Origin: Adiantum capillus-veneris
Taxonomy: Eukaryota; Streptophyta; Polypodiopsida; Polypodiales; Pteridaceae
Direction: 5' to 3'
NCBI GenBank assembly: GCA_014529385.2
Contig: CM043942.1
Span: 51,774,274-51,838,273 of the forward strand
DNA length: 64,000 bases
A program made the translations under genes and the position numbers. The first letter of the stretch is position 1, and each line of letters begins with the position of its first letter. Positions 35,206 through 44,278 of the stretch are shown here, in pieces. Under the pieces are notes generated by a model. It was not told the origin of the DNA. It saw only the letters and a list, made by a program, of their open reading frames with translations, and did not search any database.

Positions 35206-35851
35206 AACACACATATTATAATTCAATCTCTCAACATTGTGTCCTTCAATAAACACATCAGAAAGATTACAACAAATTCCATCCTCATGACATCGCATGT
35301 ACTTTGTTTGCAAGAGACAAAACTAAAAAAAAAAAAACCACATCCAATACCAAGCTTTCTACAACTCCAATTTAATGCAAAGCTAGGTGTTTCAATTCTC
35401 CAACAAGAAACACTAATCCACTTTGACCATGGGAATATTTCTCGTCCGGGAATTGAGATGTTGCATACAAAAATCAAGTTCACAAACAACAAAATCATCA
35501 AAATAGTTTCCCTTTACAATTCACCTTCAACAAGGCTAACAAATTTAATAGACGTATTAAAAACATTGCTTCAACAACACACTATGGAAATTCCAATCAT
35601 TATCTTGGGTGACTTCAACATTGACATTAAAGTTCCTAATACTTCCTACTATCAGCTTTCCTCTTTCCTAAACAAATATAACATCTGACAGTTGGTAAAA
35701 GATGTTACAACTATGTACGGATCTTCTTTGGACCATATTTGGGCGAGCTCTACAATCTTCGAATACGAATCAGGATCCAGCTACATGTACTGGACCGATC
35801 ACTCCGCGACATACATTATGCTACCTTCTGACCACCTTTGACATAGCCACT
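35206..35851 (+). pseudogene. Endonuclease/exonuclease/phosphatase domain fused behind the helicase
   Basis: The frame of helicase motifs V-VI continues uninterrupted into this domain. The start IIIQSLNIVSFNKHIRKI takes the place of the usual 'WN-N' strand. LCLQETK at about 35302-35322 carries the metal-binding Glu, GDFNI is at 35608-35622, SLDHIW at about 35724-35741 and TDHSATYIM (usually S-D-H) at about 35794. Only a TGA at 35686-35688 splits the domain. This fold is the apurinic-type nuclease also found in LINEs. In Helentrons it sits exactly here, at the C-terminus of RepHel. No reverse transcriptase is nearby on this strand, so it is not a LINE remnant by position. Confidence 0.8.
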
Positions 35852-36120
35852 CCCCATTTATTCATCATGTTGCAGGCCTCTGTGATCTCTCACCTTGTTT
35901 TTCAAGGCTACCATTTACAACATATATTAAAATTATTATTGAATACCTTGAAATTTGAAAGGCGTGTGACCGTCTAAAAAATCAACCCTAGGCAATAATG
36001 GCTCTTATATGATCAAAATAAGAACATACTTTATTGCATGGACTCTTCTATTATTCCTCCAAAACTATTCCCTTAACTATGCAAAACTCCCAATGTTTTT
36101 TTACTCTTGTACAAGCCCTT
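35852..36120. other. AT-rich tail behind the endonuclease
   Basis: No domain is recognised. This is expected to include the 3' end of the Helentron. I found no CTRR-type end preceded by a convincing hairpin. Confidence 0.4.
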
Positions 36121-36540
36121 TAAAAAAAAAAAAAAAAGCAGAACTCACAATTGCAAGTGCATTATATTGATCATCCCTAAAAATTACAAGGTCTTGCCAT
36201 CCTCGTGTTGAGCCATCACATCATCCAGGGACCACAGTTACATTGGTTATATGGGTAGCCACCCCTTACGAACCGCTCGCTATCCTTGATACACAAGGTC
36301 AATTACCATGTCCTTCTGAGATCTTCTATTTTTACCATTGGCCAAGGTTTTCCCCCTTCCTAGGCATTCCATCTGCTGACAACAAGGCACCAGTAGTCCT
36401 TGACCAATCCTCCAAGTTTTTCTTGCGTCCGAGCATCCATATTAGCACTTTGCTTTCGTGTATAATTTCTGTGAAGCTTGCCACCTTAGATCCACCTTCA
36501 AACACACGGCGGTTCCTTGTGTGCCATACATTCTTACAAG
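36121..36540 (-). mobile_element. 5'-truncated LINE 3' end, same family as the 38-54 kb LINE
   Basis: The reverse complement of about 36137-36537 aligns with 53390-53710: 'atgtatggca.acaaggaac', 'gcttc.cagaaattatac', 'cctggatg' and 'acaattgtgagtt'. It covers the last codons of ORF2 and the 3' untranslated part. On the LINE's own strand the sequence ends 'gagttctgc' and is followed by a run of about 16 T, whereas the other copy is followed by A. The 5' truncation at about 36540 is typical of LINE insertion. Confidence 0.75.
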
Positions 36541-38046
36541 GCTAGTGATGCATGCTATATTCTCAAGGCATATCTCTAGTTCTAAAGGTCCACTATGGTT
36601 TCGTTTGTGGCCTACACCTTTTATGCATGTATTTACTCTAAGTGCATGTATCCCAACTAAAGCTCCCCCTGGAGATAGTCATGTTTCTCAACCTACTTGC
36701 CTTCTAGCCGCTCTACTACTCTTATGTAATGGAAATCCCTCATTGAATGTGAAAAATCATGGGTAGCCTCAAGGTACAACATGCTGACAATTAAATTGGC
36801 ACTCATTTGTTGTCTTGTTATCTAAAGGGGAGTAATGAATGTGTAGCTTGGTGTTTAAGTATTGGACTCGTTCTACAAGGTTGAAATCATGACTGCATAA
36901 AACATAGTGTGTGCACGTGCACACCAACGTGTGTGTGTTTTGTATGATTTATTATCCATCCCTTACGTACCCACCTCCATTTTGGGCGAGCCCTTGCTCG
37001 GCCAAAGTATACTACCGCTCACTATTCGGCATGATTTATAATTGCATAGTTTGGACTCAGATCTATTGCTCAATTGAGAGGACTAGTGCAACCCTAATGG
37101 TATGAGCGATGTCAAAGAAGGCCAACTAGCAAGTGTGACTCATATCACATAGTGAGAAAGGGGGGAAATCTAAGAGAGAAGTTCCATAGAAAAGTTTAAA
37201 TTGATGGGGATTCTTGGCAAAATTAAACTTAGAGAATATGGAGCAAGGCAATCTCATCATAGACACCGTTCACACGGGTATGGAAGAATCATGGGCAAGG
37301 GTTCAATGACCTTACCCATAAGTGAGGAGCTAAATCGGTAAACAAAGAAAGGTGTGTAAGTTTGTGTGTGCACATGGCACCCAACTTGAAGTGGGAAAGA
37401 TGGACAAAAAATCTAGTGTTTAAAATTGTTTTTTAATAAATTACCTCGTGACTTTTTTATGAAACTCTTTGGATGACATTTTGGTACTCCTTGCAAAGTG
37501 TGAAAATCATTATGAGAGAACGTGTTTGCATACTGCACATGCTCGAAATAAACCTCCCACCTACAAAATTTGAAATTTACTGCCAAATTAAACATTTGAA
37601 GGTGAGACGACCTCTTAAATGGTGGAAAATTAAATCTTAAAACCTTCAAATATACTCAATATGACTCTTAGTTGTACGTTTTCCAAGTTTTGGAAAACAA
37701 GGGTGTGCGTTCGCGCACATGCACACGCTTGCCCCATGGGCTGTGAGTCAAAGAAGGCATTTGACAAGCAAGATCAAAACGAGCAAAGACCTATAAGAGA
37801 TGACCTTTGAAATTGTGGAAAATAAATCTAAAAACCTTAAATATATTCAATATGACTCTTATTTTTAGGTTTTCCAAGTTTTGGAAAACACGGGTGTGCG
37901 TGCATGCGCTTGCCCCATGGGCTATGAATTGAAGAAGGCATTGGGCAAGCAAGATAAAAAAGAACAAAGACCTATAAGTTAAAGATGGCGTGTGACTCTG
38001 CTACTCTTAAGCCAATACAAGGCTTAGCATTTGTTCAACCGGTAGT

Positions 38047-38049
<3 letters not shown>
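36541..38049. repeat. Non-coding DNA with a 189-bp tandem duplication at about 37615-37975
   Basis: The two units share 'caatatgactctta' (37660 and 37849), 'ttttccaagttttggaaaac', 'cgcttgccccatgggct' and 'gagcaaagacctataag'. Inside each, a stretch 'tgtgcgt.cgcacatgcac' is rich in GC dinucleotide steps. The rest shows no gene. Confidence 0.7.

Positions 38050-38103
<54 letters not shown>
38050..38103. repeat. (GA)n microsatellite
   Basis: About 54 bases of uninterrupted GA, just outside the proposed 5' end of the LINE. Confidence 0.95.
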
Positions 38104-38106
<3 letters not shown>

Positions 38107-38524
38107 GGGGCCAAAACCAAAAATATTGGTATGACAATGACTTCCATTAACATTTCAATAAAAGAGTAAAGTATGAGCATTCCGGTAAGATTAGGAAGTG
38201 AAATGATGAAAGAAAAATGCATGACACAGAAGAAAGTTTCAATAGTAGCGTGGTGATGGCGGTAGCAGGGTAGAAGAAGCGTGCAGGCTTCTTGGGACTA
38301 GGTCTCGCTGTGCATGAGTGTGTGGCATACTCCAGAGTGAGGTTTGTTCACCTGCAAGGTATGCTCCTTGTGCGCCGAGGCCATTCTGGACCCACAAAAT
38401 AGGGAGCTTTTGGACGTCAGCCTCAGCGGCTTGGAGGAGATGAATAGGGTAGCGCCAAGTTGCTAGTGCACCGCATCTCCCCCCCCCACTCCAGCACGCC
38501 CCCCTCCACTCAACTTGCTGCACA

Positions 38525-38645
38525 ATACCCCTCAGCACTTAATAATCGCGATGGCATCGTAGTTAATAATCGTTTGCAACATACGTTAATTATCGTTGGT
38601 AGCAAGTGTTAATAATCGTTGGCAACTTTAGTTAATTATCACCCT
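38525..38645. repeat. Minisatellite in the LINE 5' region (unit about 32 bp)
   Basis: 'gttaataatcgttggcaac' and variants ('gttaattatcgttggtagc', 'cttaataatcgcgatggc') recur four to five times at 30-35-base spacing. Such repeats in a LINE 5' region could be promoter monomers, but this is inference. Confidence 0.65.
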
Positions 38646-38761
38646 TGCTCTTTAAGACCTCCCTTTTGCATGGTACCCCTTTCACACCAGAGCCTTAAAG
38701 CCGGGAGTTTGCGGTTGGCCCAATTGTGGAATTGAGCAATTGATAAGCTACTAAAGGTTAT

Positions 38762-39342
38762 ATGCTAATGGAATTCGACGGTCTCGCCATAAATGAGGAC
38801 ATTTGCAAATTCTCGCAGATATTAGCGGCAAGGAAAATGTCCAAAACGGAGCTAGCGGTGCCAATGAATATAGGCGGCGGCTTGGTCTTGAGATCGGAGC
38901 ATGACACGGGAATGTCAGGACCCAGCTCGCCAAAGGTATCAACCATGCAAGAGCTCAAAATTGCTCCGACCGAAAAAGTCCCCTATGAGGAAACAGAAGT
39001 GAAAATGGGCTCAGCACAAGGGTTCAAATTCGAAGTAAAAACCATCAAAGACGGGGTTCCTCAGGGACCAATCTGTGTGAATGTAAATAAAGCGTCAAGT
39101 TCATCGGCTACTTGCAGGCCAGGTATATCGTTTGCTAGCATACTCAAGGGGCCTAACTCTAGGGATAATGGAAAAAGCTCAGCAGAAGGGATGTCAAGTG
39201 CAGGGGATATCAAAAACCTAAAGAATACAAAAGCTAGACTGCAACAACCGCTCTTGGAAGTCAACAAGATGCTTGAGTCCGGCCCTAACAACAACAAAAG
39301 AACTTGCTCCCATTCAGAACTCAGTGTGCTGGTAGAAGACGG
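38762..39342 (+). pseudogene. LINE ORF1, N-terminal part
   Basis: ATG at 38762 opens a frame that stays open up to the insertion point of element B. It encodes a Ser/Lys-rich linker-like protein including ISFASILKGPNSRDN, a phrase typical of the region ahead of the DUF4283-type domain in plant LINE ORF1 proteins. The coding sequence is cut after LSVLVEDG. The sequence beyond is found at 48518. Confidence 0.6.
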
Positions 39343-39457
39343 TGACGAAGGAAATTTGGAATGGCGGCCTCTACACCAAAACAAACTCCATTGCGCCACA
39401 AGGGAAATGAGATAAGGGCACCACCTAGTCTTGGAAGCGTGGGCTAGGACCGCTACA

Positions 39458-39525
<68 letters not shown>

Positions 39526-40814
39526 AATATGAATGAAGCATTAACCTTAGTGTGTGTACAGGGAATGGATAACTTCAAACACTCCCAACACAAATAGCAT
39601 GTAGATTACCAAACAACCACTCAAGGATTAGGCAAGATCACATCAAGCACTCTCACACATATATAAAAGATTTATCTTAATTAACATAAGTAAGAGAAGG
39701 AGGGATTACTAGCATGAAACAATTTGCACTCTAGAATGTGCAAGAATAGAGTGAATGAATGAGCTTATGGGCGCATGGTGAGTGATACAAAGACTCAATG
39801 GGGCTGAGGGAGGCTTGAAATTACAAGGGGAAGGCCTCTTTATATAGGAAAGAGAGTGATTAGGAGTGAGGTTAAGATCCAAGTGTAATTTGTACAAATG
39901 AAGCTTGATTAGGGACATTCAACCAATGAAAAAGCTCCTTCTAAGTGATTTGTTGACCAATTAGCTCCATCATCACTTGTGTTGTCTTCACTCCTTCCTC
40001 CATAGCTTGAGTCCAAGAGCTTCCTTATTTTAAAATGTAAAGAATCTACATAAACTCAATACATATCTAGTAATAATAGAAAGGGGTTGAATGAGAACTT
40101 ATGAATTACAACAAGATTAAGCATGACTTGAGAGGTGATTAGAAGAGGAATTTTGATGGGTTTTTGAGCTTTAGAGAGAGGAGGAAGGAGAGGAGGGTGA
40201 GAAGACTAATGGCTGATTTTTAGAGAAGGTCTCAATGTGGAAAAGGAAGGGTGTGTGTGTGTAAAGGTAGAGGGGGTGGTCTCCACCATAGTTGAAAAAC
40301 TGGCGTTCGCCATTTTGGCCATATTTCCTAGACCGTAGATGCAAAAATTATAAAAAAATATGGCCAGAATCTCCAGCTCATCAGCTACAACTTTGATGAA
40401 GACAACTTTTCTTGGATCAGAGTGGAAGTATTTTTTAAAAATTCAGCAAAATCATGTGTCTGGTTCCTTCCTTTACCAAGTCTTCCACTTGGGTCCCATT
40501 TGTTTGAATCATCATATGGCTCCAAAGCCATGATGATATGAGCCACTCGTGACCCTTGAATCATGGGTGCATGGATCCACAACCACATCATATCTTTTCT
40601 TTTCACATTTACATATTTTCCCTTCCCTTTACCACTAGGTTCTCCCTCTACCTTTCACCTCCGGTGAACTAGTTAAGAAAAAATTCCTATCAAATCTTTT
40701 TTTTAAAAAATTTTTCCAAGAGGTTGTTCTCACTCTTTCTTTTATTGTAAGCCTCTAGAAGCAAGGAAAACCAACAAAATATAATAAACAAAAATTTGTG
40801 ATAGGCTCGGATCA
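39343..40814 (-). mobile_element. 3' LTR of element B
   Basis: On the minus strand it runs TGATCCGAGCC ... TTCGTCA. It matches 47049-48513 almost throughout. A TATA-like 'cctatataaagag' lies on the minus strand at about 39836-39848. The (GA)n run at 39461-39523 lies near the LTR's 3' end and is about eight bases longer than in the partner. Confidence 0.9.
39461..39523. repeat. (GA)n microsatellite inside the 3' LTR of element B
   Basis: About 63 bases of GA. The matching position in the other LTR (47167-47221) has about 55 bases. Confidence 0.95.
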
Positions 40815-40829
40815 TAGCCCCCCCAAACC
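40815..40829 (-). other. Polypurine tract of element B
   Basis: On the minus strand 'gtttgggggggcta' stands directly before the TG start of the 3' LTR, 27 bases behind the integrase stop codon (40856-40858). Confidence 0.75.
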
Positions 40830-40855
40830 TGGCTAGGGGTATTTATTCCTCTAGC

Positions 40856-42058
40856 CTACTTTCTTTGATCTTGAGCTGACCTTATCCTGATGTGATAAGG
40901 CTTTAGACGCCATCCATTTGTCCTGGTCTTGTGCACTTTACCATCAATGTCTTGAAGTCTGTAAGAGCCATTTTTGAACGTTTTGGTGACCAAGAACGGG
41001 CCTTCCCATCGGAAAAGAAACTTTCCATCCTTACGAGTGTCGAAGTGATTGTCATATCGAAGCACCAGAGATCCCTTTTTGATGTCTTTGGATGCTAGCT
41101 TTTTGTTGAACTTTTCTCTGCGCTTCTCTACTTCTTGAGAATAGTGGTTGATGGCTTCTTCACGATCCAATTGCAGCCTCTCTAAATCCATGATCCTTTG
41201 ATGTACTTTCTCCTTTTGAGAGCCTACCTGGCTACCCAATATTCGAAGACTTGTTAACTTCACTTCAATGGGCAAAAGTGCCTCCTTTCCATAACCCAAA
41301 TGAAAGGGTGTGTACCCTAATGTGGTTTTGAAGGAGGTTCTATAGGCCCATAGAGCTCCATTCAGGTGTTTGTCCCAATCTTGGCGCCTGGCATGTACCT
41401 GTTTGGTGAGAATTTTGCAAATGATTCCATTTACCTTTTCCACCAAACCATTGCACTGAGGGTAGTAAGGAGTAGAGTGTTGATGCTTAATATTTAGCTT
41501 CTTCATGAGTTCTCCTACCAAGTCTGCTCTAAACCCTGGTCCTCTATCAGATAGTATTTCAAGAGGGGTGCCAAAGCGGCAACAGATGTGGTCAAAGATG
41601 AACTGACTCACATCCTTAGCAGTAATTCTATTGGTCGGCATAGCCTCAACCCATCTAGGCATGTAGTCTACTCCCATGATGATGTACTCTTTACCTGACT
41701 GAGTGCGTGGTAGAGGCCCTATGGCATCAATTCCCCACTTCTCAAAGGGCCCATATACCTTTATTGGGTTCTGAGGTTCAGCTATGAGCCGTCGTGGTCC
41801 TGCTTTCTGATATTCATCACATGTTTGACACCAGTATTTGACATCACGATGAAGACTTGGCCAAGTAAACCCAGCTTGTAGAACTTTTCTACTAGTGACG
41901 TCGTGTGTAAAGTGTCCTCCGCACGTATCATCGTGACAAGCTTTTAAAATCTCTTCAATTTCACTCTTCAAAGGCACTCTCCTAAGCACACCATCCTTAC
42001 CAAGACAATACAAGTCATCATTTACTATGCGATACCTGGTAGCCTTCCTAGCTAACCA
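40856..42058 (-). pseudogene. Integrase of element B
   Basis: One open frame of about 400 codons after a TGA at 42059-42061 that splits it from the upstream pol. Zinc-binding part: ACHDDTCGGHF ... YWCQTCDEYQ (H-H-C-C). Catalytic core: WGIDAIGPLP (Asp), LSDRGPGF (Asp) and NGLVEKVNG (Glu), so the DDE triad is complete. The C-terminal part has KGSLVLRYDNHFDTRKDGK and FRWEGPFLVTK, the GPY/F-type module. No chromodomain follows, unlike element A. Length and motifs are those of a functional enzyme. Confidence 0.9.
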
Positions 42059-43527
42059 TCACCTTTCCCCTGCATTCAAGTGTTTAGGAGCCTCTCCTTG
42101 CTCCAGAATGTGCATAATATCTTCCAAGTCCTCCTTGCCTTGCTGAAGTGGAAGTTTGATGGCCACTGCTCCCACTATTGACTCATTTAACTTTGATGAT
42201 GCTAGGTGGTCTGCATCCTTGTTCTGGTCTCTTGGCACATGATGTACTTGTGCCTCCCTAAATCTCCTCATAAGAGCTTTGGCTTCTCTCATTTAGTAGA
42301 AAGACGGGCATTTTTGCAAGCCCATGTACCTTGCATTTGCCTTACCAAAAGCATGGAGTCACCAAAAGCGTTTAATCTCTTAATTGAATTATCGAGGCAC
42401 CAACAAAGGCCATGAATTAGAGCATGATATTCTGCTTCATTGTTGGAGTGGACATCTTCTAGAGTGATCCCTTCACCATGGATCCTCTCTCCCAATGGAG
42501 ATAAGACCACGATGCCTGCAGCTGCCTTATCCTTGGTTCTCTTGTATGCTCCATCAAAGTAGAGGCTATAAGCATTGACCAAAGCCTCTGGAGCTGGAGG
42601 TGGTGGAAGTTCCTTTCTCTTCAAATGGAAAACTTTTTCATAGCACTTGTTTGTTAAAATGTCGGCTAAGCATGCTCGAGTTGTTCTTTCAACCTGTATT
42701 GTATAATCAAACTCTTGAAGTTGCACCACCCACTTTGCTATTTTGTCAGAGATTTCCATATGTTGTAGTGCATAGGGAAACATATCCTCCACAGTGATAA
42801 TTACAAACCTCTTCGGTAGCAAGTATGGCCGAAATTTGGTTACCGCAAACATGAGAGCTAACACTAGCTGTTCTATCAGGGTGTAGGCCTTCTCTGTGTT
42901 TTCCATGAGGCGGCTAGCAAAATACACAGGCCTCATAAAGGATGTTTTTGGATCTTTTTGTAGGAGGGCAGCACCAATGGCCTCTTCTCCCACACTAGGG
43001 TTTACAAAGAATGTTTCTTCCCAACAAGGTTGGAGGATTACAGGGAGTGACCCTAACATTTTTTTAATCTCTCTAAAATGCCCATCACTTTCTTCACTCC
43101 AAACAAGCGTCTCTTGACGAGTCAGCTGTTGTAGAGGAAATATCACTTGGGAGAGTAAGTGTATGAATCTACTCAAATATCTTAGCTTTTGCAAGAAAGA
43201 GATTAATTGTTTGATGGAAGTTGGGGAAGGTAGATTTAGCAATGTTTCTATCTTTTCAGGATCTACCTCGATTCCATCAATGGACACTACATGCCCTAAT
43301 AGTGTAACCTTGCTTTCCCCAATGTGACATTTGTCCTTGTTTAGTTGTCCACCCAGCTTAGCTAAACGAGTAAATCCTTCATCAATCTTGCCGAGATGCA
43401 TACTTTTGGAGCTGTAAATACAAAAGTCATCTATGAAAACCCTTATGGACTTACCAAAGTAAGGTTGGAAGACCATGTTCATGAATCGTTGAAAGGTGGC
43501 TGGAGCGTTGGTGAGACCAAAAGGCAT
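42059..43527 (-). pseudogene. Reverse transcriptase fingers/palm to RNase H, with second RNase H-like domain (element B)
   Basis: Begins [15 protein letters not shown], followed by the catalytic box FIDD at 43426-43437, LLGHVVSIDGIEVDP and the first RNase H (AAL, YFASRLMENTEKAYT). After a linker comes a second RNase H-like region with YFDGAYKRTKDKAAAGIVV, NNEAEYHALIHGL and, after a one-base loss at about 42291, HHVPRDQNKDADHLAS. Two RNase H regions in tandem are characteristic of the Tat lineage. TGA at 42059-42061 ends this part. Confidence 0.85.
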
Positions 43528-43530
43528 GAC

Positions 43531-44271
43531 TCAAAATGCAAAACATCCCCATGGTGTGATGAAAGTAGTCTTTTTCTGGTCCTCCTCTGCAATGCGTATT
43601 TGAAAGTAGCCAGAGTAGCCATCACACACTGTGTATCTCTCATGGCCTGCTACTTCATTTAGAATCTCATCTTGAAACGGGAGAGGGAAGTGGTCCCTCT
43701 TTGTTGCAGCATTTAGTGGCTTGTAATCCACGCACAATCGCCATTTACCATTCTTCTTTGGCCTCACCACTACTGGGGAGACCCATTCTGAATCTTCTAC
43801 TGGGTATATGAATCCTGCTTCTAAGAGTCTCTTCACCTCAGACAACAGTGCATTTTGTTGCACAACTCCTAATCTTCTTAGTTTTTGTACTACTGGCTTG
43901 CTCCCTTCTTTTAGATGGATATGATGCTTCACTGCAGTGACACCTGTAATGTGAGTGTAATCAGAAATAAACAATGATGCATACTTCTTGAGAACATTTA
44001 CATAACCCTCCTTTTCTTCTTCCTTTATATCCTTGGATAACATCTCCTCTAGGCTGGCATCCCGCACATTCTCCATTTGGATCCTTGGGTTGTCTTCTAA
44101 TGAGGTAGTTTCCTTTATGGTGACGCCCATGACTTCGAGAGTGCTATCACTCTCTTCACTTGAACTCTCTTCCTCGTCCATGGATGAGGAGCATCCACTT
44201 GAGCTCCACTCATCAGCTAACGTCTCTAGTTCAAGGTTCTCTTGTCGCCCATTCTTTAGGTTATAAACCAC
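43531..44271 (-). pseudogene. Protease-RT connection and RT N-terminal part (element B)
   Basis: An acidic, Ser/Glu-rich linker (SSSMDEEESSSEESDST) is followed by KKYASLFISDYTHITGV, HHIHLKEGSKPVVQKLRRL, WVSPVVVRPKKNGKWRLCVD and YSGYFQIRIAEEDQKKTTF. The frame ends at TGA 43528-43530, in a place where relatives have CGA or another Arg codon, then continues in the same frame with MPFGLTNAP. It is out of phase with gag-protease because of one extra base in a G run at about 44283. Confidence 0.85.
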
Positions 44272-44278
44272 CTTCCGA

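Larger units (their letters stand above)
30281..35851 (+). pseudogene. RepHel-endonuclease protein gene (Helentron type)
   Basis: ATG at 30281 opens the gene. In order: an N-terminal region to about 31000; a zinc-finger segment YPCENCGRLFF...KRCSSLFCCHACKRK (31050-31190); the Helitron-specific linker with GQYGLRGSVMN (31345); the Rep (HUH nuclease) domain to 33.49 kb; a Pif1-type helicase at 33.77-35.18 kb; and an endonuclease at 35.21-35.85 kb. Breaks seen are TGA at 31319-31321; frame changes within 31.43-32.1 kb, at the HUH motif (about 32434), near 33470 and near 34190; TGA at 32854-32856; stops near 34405 and 34783; and TGA at 35686-35688. With all segments collinear this was one protein of about 1,850 residues. 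The gene is inactive but well preserved in order. Confidence 0.8.
27700..36120 (+). mobile_element. Helentron-like (HLE2) rolling-circle transposon, degraded
   Basis: Two genes lie on one strand: an RPA-like single-strand-binding gene (27.78-29.68 kb) and a Rep-helicase-endonuclease gene (30.28-35.85 kb), separated by a compound microsatellite. Ordinary plant Helitrons pair RepHel with RPA-like genes. A C-terminal endonuclease is the mark of Helentrons, described mainly outside flowering plants. The ends were not found: I saw neither a TC start with a hairpin-CTRR end nor a convincing short terminal inverted repeat, so the boundaries are only the limits of the coding remnants. Confidence 0.75.

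Noticed and set aside
35206-35851. Endonuclease as a fragment of a LINE inserted behind the Helentron
   Set aside because: It is in frame with helicase motifs V-VI without a stop, and no reverse transcriptase, poly(A) tail or target duplication belongs to it.
27400-36120. Canonical Helitron ends (TC start, hairpin plus CTRR end)
   Set aside because: No hairpin-CTRR pair was found in the flanks by eye. Several CTAG or CTAA words occur but lack a stable adjacent hairpin.
38239-38538. 99-codon minus-strand frame, Trp/Gly/Ala-rich
   Set aside because: It lies in the GC-rich 5' region of the LINE, opposite to its transcription, and has no known motif.
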